Shown one piece after another: positions 22,401 to 34,571 of a stretch of 64,000 nucleotides of DNA. This stretch comes from Megalonaias nervosa. Taxonomy: Eukaryota; Mollusca; Bivalvia; Unionida; Unionidae. The translations under genes were made by a program, and so were the position numbers. The stretch spans positions 97,155 through 161,154 of the forward strand of contig JAECUM010001125.1 of NCBI GenBank assembly GCA_016617855.1, given 5' to 3'. Position 1 is the first letter of the stretch; the number at the start of each line of letters is the position of its first letter. The notes under the pieces are model-generated. The model searched no databases. It worked only from the letters and a program-made list of their open reading frames with translations, and had not been told where the DNA came from.

Positions 22401-24064
22401 GGAATATAAGAAATAAAACAGAAAACGGGAACAACAATCATTAAAAAAGCACTTACTCTGACACCATCACTACCAGAGGTATAAAATACATAAAGTACTG
22501 CTTTGCTAGTAATGTACTCAAAACCATCAAAATCAACAAAAAGGGACACAGATACATGAAAATAAGCAAAGACTGGAAAGAAAATAAAAAATGCAACACA
22601 AAAAGGATCAGACTGACAATAGAATTGCCAAAAGACAACTTGAATGATGAAGTGTTGAGTATCCAAGAAACATGCAGAAATACTGAAGTCCAAGGAAAAG
22701 GATATTCGGTCTAAAATGATCTAAGGAAACCAAACGGAATCAGTTTTTTTTCCCTTAACCTCCAGTTACTAACTGGATAAGGGACCAATATCATTTGATT
22801 GGCAACTAATGCCAGGAAAAGATATAATGATGCAATAATAGCAGGTAATGTATTACTGCTGTTAGAAGTTTGATAAAGAACAACTGGTTCAGGACCAGCA
22901 GCTCTACACCAGCCAGGTCCACAGAAGTGAAAAACTGGTCCAACATTTAAGTGTGATAAGTAAAATTTGGTAAACCCATGCAGTAAATGTTTGCTTTGAG
23001 GAAAGAAAAATCGTTAGATTGTCAGATCAAGCTTAGACTGGTGCTCCATGTAATGCATGCTACATTTCCAAATTTCCAGTAATATGTTACAGTACCAGTC
23101 TCTCACTATTGAAAAATCAATTTTAGCTTGCACCAATGCACCTTTTGGACTCTTTCAGATCGTGTAAGTATTAAACAGCACATTTGATTCAATTTATAGG
23201 ACCAAGCAAGAAATAGTAAAAGTCTGAGATGCATGTGCTGGTAATATTTGATAGGTCCATGGCCAGAAACAATCAGTCTTGGACCTTGGACCAACATAAT
23301 TTTCAGGCCCTACAAATCATAATACTGTAAGAGAATAAATAATAAGCTTAAGGCATTAAACCTCCTTATCTTGGAGCTGGCCCTGTCTCTGGTCTTCTAA
23401 TGTATGTGGAACAGCTTTTCAAGTCTCATGTAAGATGCAGGCTAGGGTTATTAAATGGTTGATGCATGGATACAGTTTATAGAAAAATTTTCACTCCAAC
23501 AAATCCAGTGGAAGTAGACTGACCCACATTGTTATAAAACTGCTAAATGATGTAAGAAGTCAATTATGACGGTTTCTGTCTGGCTTCTTTATCAATCTTC
23601 AATACCTGAAAACACCATATTCTTTGTCATAAATTTCTACTGCATCATTTACGAATAACTGAGTTCAATAGTAAGACTCTCACTAAAAATGGATAAACAA
23701 AGCATGACACAGCATTCCTTAGAGTCCTTCTTTTTTAATAAATTCAGCTGAGATTTACTGCTTCTACTTTAATAATGACATGAGATGCAAGTACATTTTC
23801 ACGAGTGTTCCATACAATGCTGTGTTTTGCCATTCACCAAAACAATCATAAGCATTTATGTTCCTCCATTGTACCATACTTGTAAAAACCAGAACATCAA
23901 AACTTCACCCCAGAAACCTAACTCTGACAAAAAGAACTGTCTCACCACCAAAAAAGCAGGCTCACTAACACTATCAAATCAAATGCTAATCATTCATCTT
24001 ATAAAATGTAATGAAGAACACAGAGCAACACCAACTTGAGGATGATGTTTATGTGGTAAAACAT
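22401..24064. other. DPYS intron, nothing further recognised
   Basis: No supported feature. Confidence 0.45.
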
Positions 24065-24065
24065 A

Positions 24066-24280
24066 CCATATGTACTCCATTATAAGATGAGTCCAACTCC
24101 AAACCACACAGACCCAGTTCTGCCATAACATAATGCATCGTCCAAACTAAGCCTGTGCAGTTTGTTAGAAGTAATCACTAGAACAGCATAAACCCTGATC
24201 TGCAAGTGCATTAAGCTATGGCAGATCTGGCTCTTTGTTGTTTGCAGTTTGACTCAACTAATAAGCAAGTACATACAGCA
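24066..24280. mobile_element. family A MITE, diverged full copy
   Basis: Left end TACCATATGTACTCCATTAT, core 'cctgtgcagtttgttagaag', right part 'tttgcagtttgactcaacta' and the eroded end 'gcaagtacata'. Both hairpin halves are recognisable with many substitutions. Confidence 0.72.
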
Positions 24281-24889
24281 GGAATAATGAAAGTTGAAAC
24301 TGGCCAAGTCTGTGCGAACAGTTGTCTTCTAATGCTAAATCAATGCAACATGTAATTACAATTATGATAAGAAGCTTTCTATTGTGGGCCATTACCAGTT
24401 CAAATTGACATGTTTAATTGTTTGTATGTTATAATATCATGGTACGTAACACAACTATTTGACAAGCACAAGTCAATGTGACTCGGATTTGAGTTATTGA
24501 TTAGATGTGCTGGAGGCATACTTAGACACATCCATGAATCAACAAACGAATGACTGGTTACACAAGATAAATCATACACTTGTTTCTACAGTTTAATCTT
24601 GTCTCCTTAATTAAACTTCCTTTCATACAACTATCATTGTAAAACAATGCCAAGAAAGGGAACAATTTACTAAAATTCTATAAAATTACTTTATCTGACC
24701 ACTTTGCTTATCTTTGTTTGCCATGGCGATGGTTTATCTCATATTAAAACTGCATTCCTTCCCCAAATGGAATTGTACATAATATTACAAGCATTTTTTG
24801 CAGTGGCTAACAATGTACACTTTACCACCAAAATCCATCCTGAATGTCCATTTTAGCTCACTTAATTTTTGGGAAACTGTTTTGTGGTC

Positions 24890-25480
24890 TAAAAGAATTT
24901 CCAGAATTCCTAGATAAATTTTCTTTTTTTAATTTCCAAGTATTGAAATTATCTCTAATATTCTTGAGAAACTCAAAAATACCAAATTTAGTAACAAAAA
25001 TATTTTCTTACATTTAAGTTTACAGTACATATTTACATGATATCTGTCTGAGTGGCAACATTTTCATTTAGGACCAACTAGGCATGATCAGTCTGCCAGT
25101 GAAAATCCCATGTCACTACAACTATCCATTCAAAGTAGCAAATAGCAATATTTTCAACATGGCTATCCATAGCAGCCATATTGGATTTCAGATCAGCATC
25201 TTTTTCATTTAGGACCAACCAGGCACTATAAAGAAAAATCATTTAATGAAAACCCAAAGTTGCTACAGCCTTAAAATTATGAATCAAAGCTATACCAAGA
25301 TTTTTCAAGCTGGTCACCATGCCAGCCATACTGTGTGTCAGTCTGACATTTTCATCTAGGAAAATCCAGACATTATAAAAAGTCATAATATTTTCTCAAT
25401 TTTCAATTTTGCTGAAGGAATGCAGCTTTAACATGACTAGAGTGTAATTGTCCATACTGAAAAGGAGGAGCAGAGTTGTA
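24890..25480 (+). repeat. family B repeat
   Basis: Runs from 'aagaatttccagaattccta' through two cycles of 'atttaggaccaac', 'gaaaatcccatgtcacta' and 'ccatattggattt'. Diverged from the other copies. Confidence 0.5.
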
Positions 25481-25933
25481 TCATGCAGTACCTTTTGAAA
25501 TAAAAGTTTTTCCAAATCAATATATATGGAGAAAAGCATACCCTGGGACAGGGAATGTTTGTGTCATATGATAAAGCATTCATTATCTTCTGCACTGTAA
25601 CTACATATGTGTCTGTGTATTAATCTCTTCGATTCATTAGGAATTTCTCATTCTGCATGGAGGCATATCAACAACAAAATGTTTTATATATATAGTTACT
25701 ATCAGTTGCACTTAAAATGATCTTCTGTCCTTACATTTTGACAAGTTTGCACCTTCCCATTCAGACACTCTCAGTGATGCCTATACATGGTAGGTTCCAA
25801 ACACCACAGGAATTGCATGTAATCCTCCCTTCCCAACCCCAACCCAGTCCTACAATCCATATCCCTTTCAGGTCATCAAATAGTCTGGATCAAAAGTCTC
25901 AGTCACATGTTCCACTTATTGTGACAAATTGCA

Positions 25934-26018
25934 TTGATACTCACTTACAAGACGAGTCCATTATGCACAGCAGATCAGGATTTTTCTTGTCTGCAATTTG
26001 ACTCGACTTATAAGGTAG
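25934..26018. mobile_element. family A MITE, internally deleted
   Basis: Only about 85 bp: left end 'tgatactcacttacaagacg', then directly 'atgcacagcagatcaggatt' and the right arm 'gcaatttgactcgacttata'. The internal hairpins are lost. Confidence 0.6.
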
Positions 26019-27022
26019 TGTTACGTGTAGGCTTGTACAAAAATAACAAGAGAAATGAGTGAAGCCAACAAGCTTTGTATATTTTAACAAAATAATTTAT
26101 TTCCCCAGAAAACAATGTAAAAATTGGAAATAGGACTTACGGTTCGTGAATATAATCCAAAATTTAATCCTAAGATTGAATAATATAAGTCCTATCACTA
26201 AACAGTTCTAATAGAATCCGGGTTTGAATCTCGATGAAATTCCAATATGGAGGCGATGACGTCAGGTGATGTCTGTACTGATGGTAACAGATCCTTGATT
26301 GAATCACAGTTTATAATGTTTCCGTTAAACTCCAGAATTTTCACTGAATTTCTTTCTCCAAGAACTTTTTATAAAAAGGTACACTTGTTTAGTTTTCTAG
26401 AGAATAAATTATTAAATTCCTAAAATAACCAGTGAACTTCAAAAACAATCTGACAACAACAACAGAAACCTCTTGAGCCCTCAAGGTTTAAGATACGACT
26501 GACTGGAAAGCTCTTGGAATGAGTATTAAACCCAACTAAAACATCATTCCATTCCCACGTGATGGGTCATGTGGTCTCTTGACATTTGAACAGCGCATTA
26601 AAAATAATGAAAATTAGCACGTAGGCAAGAATAGCCCTATCTAAGAACCAAATTCTCACACTGAAAATATATAAAAAAAGAAAGACTGTTTACAGTTCAG
26701 CTAACATGTGGGCTAAAATTACCTTGGCAATAGCCAATTGTCTTCACTTGATGTTTACAAAATCTATGAACCAGAGTGAGCTAAAAATAGTGCTAATGTA
26801 ATATTTTTACATTCTAAACAAACTAAATTTACTGGAAAAAAAACTGAATCCCGTGAAAATAATCATTAAAATAAAATGTAATGAAACAAAAATAAAATAA
26901 AAAAGAATTTTTAAAACTAACATACAAGCAATTTAATTACATATATGTAACAGTAGAATATACAGTATGTATAAATACATAGGTTTCCATTTGTCATCAA
27001 ACAGAATTAGGGCAATACTTAC
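26019..27022. other. DPYS intron, nothing assigned
   Basis: A less AT-rich part (26140-26640) contains a TGACGTCA palindrome at 26259 and CACGTG at 26556. These match CRE and E-box consensus sites, but in an intron without other support they may be chance. No coding signal. Confidence 0.35.
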
Positions 27023-27117
27023 TTGATGACTCCATCCTCTATGTAGATATCTGCATCAAAGGACTGATCATCATTCACAATTTTTCCACCCTTGATGAAG
27101 AGACGAGATTGAGCACT
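27023..27117 (-). CDS. DPYS: DPYS exon A (N-terminal beta strands)
   Basis: Encodes 31 codons plus two bases, [20 protein letters not shown] and on to EDGVIK, matching the N-terminal strands of dihydropyrimidinases (human SRLLIRGGRVVNDD). The acceptor is strong (TTTCTCCTTTCAG) and the donor is AA|GTAAGT. No in-frame ATG occurs before a stop upstream of the acceptor, so the initiator must be in a further 5' exon. It encodes a non-catalytic structural strand region. Confidence 0.92.
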
Positions 27118-27350
27118 CTGAAAGGAGAAATGATGATTTGGGTAAACTTAATTAATTGCACCAGCCATGAATGTCCATATAACATATACAAACTTGCCTA
27201 AAAGGTCATGTGTAGTTATATGAATAGATATTTCCAGCTGCGAAGTAAATTGGGACATTTAAAGGAAACTGAAGGTCTCACCAGCTTCTTTTGACAGTAA
27301 CAAAATGGTGGCTCTTTACTGACTAATTATCATGCTTGCCATAAGAGAAA

Positions 27351-27505
27351 CCAGTCCTAACAAAAACCTCTCAATGCCGAGCGCCTAGCTAGGCAGTTGC
27401 GACTACCATTTTTATAAGTCTCTGGTATAACTCAGCTGGGGTTTGAACCCACAACCTCCCAGATCCAAGGCACTCACTCTAACTACTTAGGCCACCGCAG
27501 CAGTC
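27351..27505 (-). mobile_element. SINE-2 copy, 3' truncated
   Basis: Minus strand: A box region 'gtggcctaagtagttagagt', B box 'gtgggttcaaaccccagctg', then the SINE-2 body to 'cctaggcgctcggcattgag'. It lies about 230 bp upstream of DPYS exon A. Confidence 0.75.
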
Positions 27506-27616
27506 CAATTGCCATAAGAAAGTTTGGTATTAGTGAATTATAGTGTGTGTGCTTTGGCACTGAACATCTCAGGTCTTACAATAGTATGCTGTACGATACA
27601 AGCTGATCCATGCATG

Positions 27617-27906
27617 TTTGTGTTTTGTGTTTTTTGGAATTTTAAAATAGCTTTAACAATAATATGAGTCATACTGTCTGCAGTGTGGCAGTTTATAATG
27701 ATGTCTAGCACTGGGGCATCATGATGCAGACATGCAGCATCATGTCCCACCCAGTTACATATATCTGACACCAGACCGACCAGTCCTAACACAGACCTCT
27801 TAATGCTGAGCACCAAGCAAGGCAGCTGCTACCTCATTTTCTTAAGAAATGTCTTTGGTATTGACTTGGCTGGGGTTCAAACCTGTGACCTCCTGCATCC
27901 GTGGAG
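27617..27906 (-). mobile_element. SINE-2 copy, nearly full length
   Basis: Minus strand from the B box 'caggtttgaaccccagccaa' through 'gcttggtgctcagcattaag' to the tail 'aaagctattttaaaattcc' and an A/C-rich end. Same family as 56318-56640. Confidence 0.75.
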
Positions 27907-28263
27907 TGGTCTGATTCATGCAATATTGTAGTTTAGATATCCTGGCATGCTGGATATTACTATCTTGTTGGCCATCTGACATCTCTCATTAAATTAGCAC
28001 AAATTTTTTTCATCTACATGTAATAATATATGTAATAGTAAAATCTATCAAGAGGCCTCAGTTCTGTGTGTTTAACAGTTCATTGCTCAGCTAAACAACA
28101 GTTAAACAGGCAAGGACTCAAGGCTGCACAGGTGAGATGGGCAACCAGGTCAGCAGCCGTTAGGTCACTGGAAAGTCATTGTTGATTGACAGCTGTTGAG
28201 AAGTCACAGGCAGTGGGATCTGGTCCAAAGAGGGTCTTGCACTCTCAGTAGCTTCACAATATA

Positions 28264-28453
28264 CCATATCTATTCCCTTATAAGAGAAGTCCAACTGCAA
28301 ATAACACAGACTCAGATCTGCTGTTGCATGTGCCGGCAGATCTGGGTCTGTGCAGTTCATTATGAGTAATCAGTAGAGCAAGCAAAATAGACCCTGATCT
28401 GCCGTCACATTATGCTATGTTACATCAGGACTTAAAAACAAGTATACAAAGTA
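28264..28453. mobile_element. family A MITE
   Basis: Left end TACCATATCTATTCCCTTAT, core 'cagatctgctgttgcatgtg' followed by 'ccggcagatctgggtctgtg', and an eroded right end near 'aacaagtatacaaagta'. An inverted repeat is retained in the middle. Confidence 0.72.
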
Positions 28454-30240
28454 CAATATTAACCATGACCTCAGCAGCCTGAATCAGTAAAGACCTAACT
28501 TGCAAACCAGCAGGTGGTCATGAAAGCTCAAGTCAAAGGCCATCTATCAGTATTATTGTTCCCAGCAAGCAGTATTCATATCCTGTACAGTGAATAAACT
28601 GCTCTGCAAGATAAAAAATACTTCAACTTTTTACGAAAGTGAAGTTGATGTGGCATTCTTTTCCATCCAGCACACATTTTATTCTTTCACAGAACATTAA
28701 TTTCATTTAAGATTGATAGCAATTTCATGCAAGGCTGAAAATATAACTGAGTTTTGACATAGAATGTTTTATTACAGAAGCATCCCTGGAAAGCTCTGTA
28801 CCCTCTCAGTCCATTTATAATGGATGTGATCTCAGAATTATCAAGGTCACTTTTTTTTAAATCAATGACAAGGTTTACATGAGACTGCTGAGACACACTA
28901 ATTTACATCACTAAGAGCTACAAAAAAATAGCTTTCAATCGATTGATTCTTAACACTGACTACATATATTAACTTGCCCCAAGGCACATAAATCATGGTG
29001 CAGTTCAGCTGTATTGTATACCATGTATTTTTTTTTTTTTTTGCTGGCGCAACATGTTAGTGCATGGCAGGTACTATCGTGGTGATGATAAAGAGTATAT
29101 TTTTATTTTTATTATTATGCACAGCCGCAGCACTCCTCCGAGACTGGTCTTAGAAATGAAGAATAAATGCAGTGTGAATTCGCTGTGTATAGGTAAACCT
29201 CCAGTCATGTTCCGACCTAATACATATAGTCTGAACTGATTCATTTACTTGGATGAATTGGATGACCATACATTAATCCACATTTACACAGCCTCATTGT
29301 CAAGACTGCATCTGCCTGTTTAGAACACATTGAATGTTCCCCTACGTAATCTTTGTCCTTGTACTATCAACAGTTTAAGATATTAGAGCTGAAGCATTTT
29401 GAACGCATAAAAAATGTCTGAACTGTCGAATGCTGAAGTATGTATTTATTGGTATTTTTAAGTTATCATAGTGTCTGATAAAGCTTTAATGCAGTCTAAC
29501 TCTTTCATCCAAATAAGTCCACGCAGATGCTTATGACAGCTAAAGTGATTACACATGCATTCTAGCGAAATGTAAAACAGAGTTTATTTAGGTATTGATT
29601 CCTGTACCATGGAATGAACTGCTTAGTGTGTAGGCTTAATACTGTGGCCATACATGTACCATACTGGACTACAGCGCAACCATTATGTTTTCAAAGGGAA
29701 GCAGGATACCTCTTTTACACCCAACCATTTTATTCATGAAGACTGAAATAATTCTGAGATATTAACTTCACTTAAGTACAATCTGTTCCAACGACTCTTA
29801 TGACTTGTCATCCAAATATTGTTTTTGTAGGACGGTTGATTCATGTATTGGTCACATATTCACACTACCCCCTATAAACAAAATGGTTGTCCCTAACATG
29901 TATCAGAAGTGTTGATGAAGCTGCAAGTCAGAGAAATGGTAAACTACTATTGGAGGTTTGATGCATTAAAATTTATTGTGTACATGATGCATCTTAATTA
30001 AGAAATGTTGAGCAAGATTAAAAGTTATTTTCTGCACGAAAAGTGGTAAAAACTGAAACTTACTAGACAGATAAATTAAATACTTTTGTACCCTCATCAG
30101 ACAACCAGGTTTGTAAAAAATCCCAAGTCAATCCCCCCCCAAAAATTAAATGGTTGGTTCCTGAGCTCAAAGTACTTCACATACATTTTAAAATTTTTTA
30201 CAATGCTAGCTGTAACATAGGCAACATTCACAGTAAATGG
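28454..30240. other. no gene recognised
   Basis: AT-rich, with a 13-nt T run near 29029-29041. No feature seen. Confidence 0.45.
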
Positions 30241-30420
30241 AATGATCTGAAATACATGGTACGTACATGTATCAGGAATAATCGGAAATACACTGTATGT
30301 ACATGTATCAGGAATGATCTGAAATGCATTGTATGTACATGTATCAGGAATAATCAGAAATACACTGTATGTACATGTACCAGGAATGATCTGAAATACA
30401 CTGTATGTAAATGTATCACA
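30241..30420 (+). repeat. 36-bp minisatellite, five units
   Basis: Exact 36-bp spacing (units begin at 30241, 30277, 30313, 30349, 30385). Odd units start AATGATCTGAAAT, even units AATAATCNGAAAT, so the true period may be a 72-bp dimer. Because 36 is divisible by three, a plus-strand frame stays open and would encode a 12-residue repeat (NDLKYTVCTCIR type). I treat this as a consequence of the repeat, not as a gene. Confidence 0.85.
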
Positions 30421-30904
30421 AAACTATCACTTCAGACCAGTTCATCCTCACTATTAGGGTCACCCATCAATATGGAGAAAGCTGGCTAGCAAAGATGCAA
30501 GCACTTCGATCTACATGTATTTATTTTTTTTAAATTCACAATAATAATATATAAAAAAAACAACATGCAACAGAAACTGAAAGAAAAGCAATTCCTAGAT
30601 ATTCCAAAATTTCTGTATTACAGTCAATAACAGTAACTCTTGAAAAGTACTGCCAGTAGAAATTGCATTTTGCAAACTAATTTTGTCTCTACTTGTGAAG
30701 AAATGCAAATATTTTAAAAAAAGTTAAATCTGAACCCTGATATCTGTCTTGCATCAGCTAAATGCAGGCTCAACATAAAAGCTAGGATTGAGCCAAATGC
30801 TCAGCTGTCAAAATGCCTATCTTCACAACCATAATACACATATGCATTGAGTTTCAAGCAATCCATTAAAAAATGCAAGAAAAACTGCTAACTACTGGTA
30901 GATA

Positions 30905-31400
30905 AGCTAATAGGATTATATCGTAAATTGCATTAGGCTACAAAACAAAAAAGGGCAATAACTCCAACAAAAACTGCAGAAGCAAAGTGATTTGTTGAAA
31001 TGTGCATCTTCCAGTGATGACTATAATATTTACCAAGTTTCATGACAATCCGTCAAAAACTGCTGCATTAGTTCACAAACCTGTGTCATATATGGCGTTA
31101 AGCTACAAGACAGAAAAGGGCAATAATTGAGACATATTGCGGGAGCAGAGTGATTTGTTAATATGCACATCTTCAGGTCATGACCATAATATTTCCAAGT
31201 TGCATGACCATGCATCAAAATCTGAGACTAGTTGTGTAAACAAGATTGCATCATACACTGCAATAAGATAAAAGCTATAATGGGCAATACCTCTAACAAC
31301 AATTGCAGCTGCAAGTGATTTCTTCTATATGCACATCTTCAAATGATGATCATAATATTTACCATATTTCATGGCAATTAATCAAAAACTGGGGGACTAC
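30905..31400 (+). repeat. ~170-bp repeat, about three diverged units
   Basis: Units near 30912, 31084 and 31250 share 'gcattaggctacaaaaca', 'agggcaataactcc', 'gtgatttgttnatatgcaca', 'catcttcnagtgatga' and 'atatttaccaagtttcatg'. The style is common in bivalve genomes as I know them; limits are approximate. Confidence 0.6.
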
Positions 31401-31642
31401 AAAGTGCCAAAAGGAAAGATGGACTGACATGAAGATTACCATAGACCCATGCCTCTACAGATGTGGGATATAATTAAATTTAATATCGCTATCAAACGTG
31501 GGATATAAATAAATTTCATTTCACTATCAAGTATTTGTACACTATCCAGTGGAACCAGAGCTCTACCGGGGTATTGTCCTCAAAGTGAACTCTGATTATC
31601 TACCTGTAAATAAGCCAAAAACAAAAATGTTTCCTACTGCAC

Positions 31643-31644
<2 letters not shown>

Positions 31645-31718
<74 letters not shown>
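31645..31718. repeat. (GT)37 microsatellite
   Basis: Uninterrupted GT repeat of 74 bp. It is followed directly by a SINE-2 3' tail in antisense, so it appears to have grown from the CA-rich SINE tail. Confidence 0.97.
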
Positions 31719-31721
<3 letters not shown>

Positions 31722-31785
31722 GGATTTTTAATGTAGCTTTAACAATTTTTCAGTCATATAGCTAAGATGTCTGCAGTACCAGTAA
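31719..31785 (-). mobile_element. SINE-2 3' tail fragment
   Basis: 'ggatttttaatgtagcttta' then 'acaatttttcagtcatat' and 'gatgtctgcagt' are the complement of the last part of the SINE-2 copy at 56560-56620. The rest of the SINE is absent. Confidence 0.65.
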
Positions 31786-33215
31786 AAAATGGGACTGGAA
31801 AATTAAAATTTGAATAGGATATATTCTTTTTAAATAATCGGACTAAAAAAGTTTAAATGTAGGAAAAAAAGGATTAAACCATTCCAATCATTTCTATTTA
31901 AAGGAGACAATAATACAAAGGATAGTTTTTCTGCCTGATTTACCTTACAAACTATGCTCCATATTATCTGTTTATCAGATCATTTACCCCTGAAAATTCT
32001 GACAGTCGTGAATGAACAGGTTAAACTGATATATCAAATCCTGTTATAACAGGATAAATGTTGAGACAGCAAGTGTCCCTGACAATTGTACTATAAAATA
32101 CCCAAACTTATAAGTTCCTAGGTCTGTTAGTACAGGTGAAAAAAGTTTTTGAATTATCTACTCATGAGGCTTGATGTGAGTAATTTATGACTCGTTCTGT
32201 GTCAATAATCTTCAACATAATGATAAAAGGTAAAATATTAAAATTAATTATTTCTTTAAAAAGGAAGGTTACAATAGCATTCAATAAACGTTTACAAAGT
32301 CAAAGAGGGCCATCCCCTTTAGCCAAGTATAATACCTACATGCAGGTATCTGTTACAGAAAGTAAACACATTAAAATCAACCTCATGATTTGTTTGGTGT
32401 CTACTACAGAACTTAAGTAAACAACTTGCAAAATCTAACAGAGTGGGTCACATACATTTCAAATAACTGATACATTACATGCATCTCAGAGCAAGGTGTG
32501 AATTTAATAGAACATATATAACTTGAATTGTTCACATATTCTAAATCCACTCTTGTCTTTAAAAAAAAAAACCCCTAAAATATAATGATCTCTTTTTTGG
32601 CACTGACATGATCTGTCTGCAAGTTCTAAAAGTTTAATTTTTTTTATCTTTGATGAGAATGTTTCAAAGTGCACTTTAGTTTTTGCTTTTTGCAGAAAAG
32701 CCATTATATTTAAATGCCCAATTATCATAAAGTTTACAAATATATTCCAGAGTTCATTGTCAATTCATTTATTTTTCTTGGCACAATTTGTTATGGTTTT
32801 GAAAAATATTTAATTTTCTATGGCTATGACAGAATGGCACGTCAATCAGTTTTTAGCAATTGACCATAAATTCCATAAAAATTGGCATCTGCCAAGTGAA
32901 TTATTCACACAGTAAACTTTAAATAAACAATCTGTGAATGAGCTTAGACTTGCTTTAAACTACAACATATAGTTTGTACTAGCAACTTTAAACAGAATGA
33001 AAAAATTAACAGCAAAATTTACCATATCAATGATATCAATGTAAAATTCTTCCAGTGATGTATTAACAAGGCACAATATTCCAAATAATATTCCCAAATG
33101 TTTAGCTGTCTGGAAAGTAGCAAACCAACTTCTTCTCAGCCACTAATATAGACAGGAGTTCAAGCCCAGGGGGCAAGTTTCATGTGGCATACTGTCTCTG
33201 TGCCAAAAAGCATGT
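31786..33215. other. no gene recognised
   Basis: AT-rich; no supported feature. Confidence 0.45.
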
Positions 33216-33216
33216 A

Positions 33217-33404
33217 CCACAGATACTCATGTACAAGTCAGGCTCAACTGCAAGCTTCACAGATCCTGATCTGCTGTTGCATACTGTGCCAGCACATGCA
33301 AGTCTATGCAGTCTGTAGGAAGTAATTATTCAAACAAACAACATGCTGATGACAATTCAGGGTCTGTTTCCAGCTGGACCCAACTTATGCACAGGTATAT
33401 AAGG
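33217..33404. mobile_element. family A MITE, diverged
   Basis: Left end TACCACAGATACTCATGTAC, core 'gatcctgatctgctgttgca', right part 'tggacccaacttatgcacag' and end TATATAAGGTA. Terminal TA present on both sides. Confidence 0.7.
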
Positions 33405-34254
33405 TATTTATGAAAACCACAATTTAAATATACTTATGACCAGGTATATACAGTATGTATGAAACTACACTTTAAATATAAGATTAAGCTATTGATAGTA
33501 TTTATAATACCACTCACCATCAGTGGCAGAAGGATATGCTTAATGATGGTAATGCCTTTAAGTTGCATAGGTTTGGGAGAATACATCTTAATACAAGAAC
33601 TGGCAAAACATAGCTTCCACTTAACACTTACTCCTTGTGCTTAACATTACTTCCTTATAGTGGACTCAAAAACATCACTACAAAATCTAAAACTGACAAT
33701 GAAAGATATGCCATTTCCTGCTGTGAAAGTATACAGTTTTGACGCAAAATAAAGCAATCATCAATGACAACACAGATTTGCCATTGCTGTTGATCTGGCT
33801 TGTTATGTAACAGCACATCAACATCAATGATTATAGCTTGCTCAAGCAATTTGAGTAAGATGTCTTGCTTGGTCCAGGTCAAAGCTTCCTCCAGGTCTGT
33901 GATATACAACTAAGGTTATTCTGCAGAAACCATTATTAGTTCTTTCAGCCAGTGACCTTGACCCTTGACCTTCCAACCCCAATTCCTTACTCAAGTGCAA
34001 TCCATCCTTAAGGATAGTAAAGGTAAAGGTCTAAAACTAAGTTGCTGTGCAGAAATGAAACAGATAACATGTGTAATGATAATATATGCTCCACATTTTG
34101 GTGGGCATTACAAAATGCAAGGAATATTTCTTTACTTTACTGTTAAAAGAATACACTATATGCAAATGAACCGAATATAGCTAGAGTAGTAACCACTATT
34201 AAAAGGTATCTGATCAAAGTTTGGTGGTTTCAAATTTAGGTACCTAAATCAGCC
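33405..34254. other. no gene recognised
   Basis: Includes 'cagtgaccttgacccttgac' near 33951, a motif of a common mollusc-type repeat that also appears near 42371 and 42490. No coding signal supported. Confidence 0.4.
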
Positions 34255-34571
34255 AATCTGATTAAAATCAAATCTCCACTGTTCTATGTTAAGATCTGAA
34301 ATGAGTGCTTAGAGGTCATGTTCTGCTGACGTTCAAACTGGCCAGTGGAAATGCTGCTTTCAAAAATCTGAAAGTGAATCAAATTGTTCGGCACATATTG
34401 ATGCTCTTCATCCACAATGCTCAAGTCTCCCAAATGTGAAAAGATAAGACTTCATCTGATTGGTTGATAAAATTAGCAATTATGGTAATAACATAGATCA
34501 CCAGAAAATGAATCCCAAGTGGTTGCTGTCAGATCTTCAGTACACAGTGGAGATCTGATTTTAATCAGATT
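34255..34571. mobile_element. MITE-like element with ~44-bp inverted ends
   Basis: AATCTGATTAAAATCAAATC at the left (34255) and its complement at the right (ending 34571) extend to about 44 bp with few mismatches (arms 34255-34299 and 34529-34571). 317 bp overall, no coding potential. I cannot define the target duplication. Confidence 0.68.

Noticed and set aside
26255..26270. CRE-like TGACGTCA as a DPYS promoter
   Set aside because: It lies downstream of exon A in the gene's direction, so it cannot be the main promoter; a single palindrome is weak evidence.
31549..31731. Open frame with a long Cys-Val repeat
   Set aside because: Product of translating the (GT)n microsatellite.
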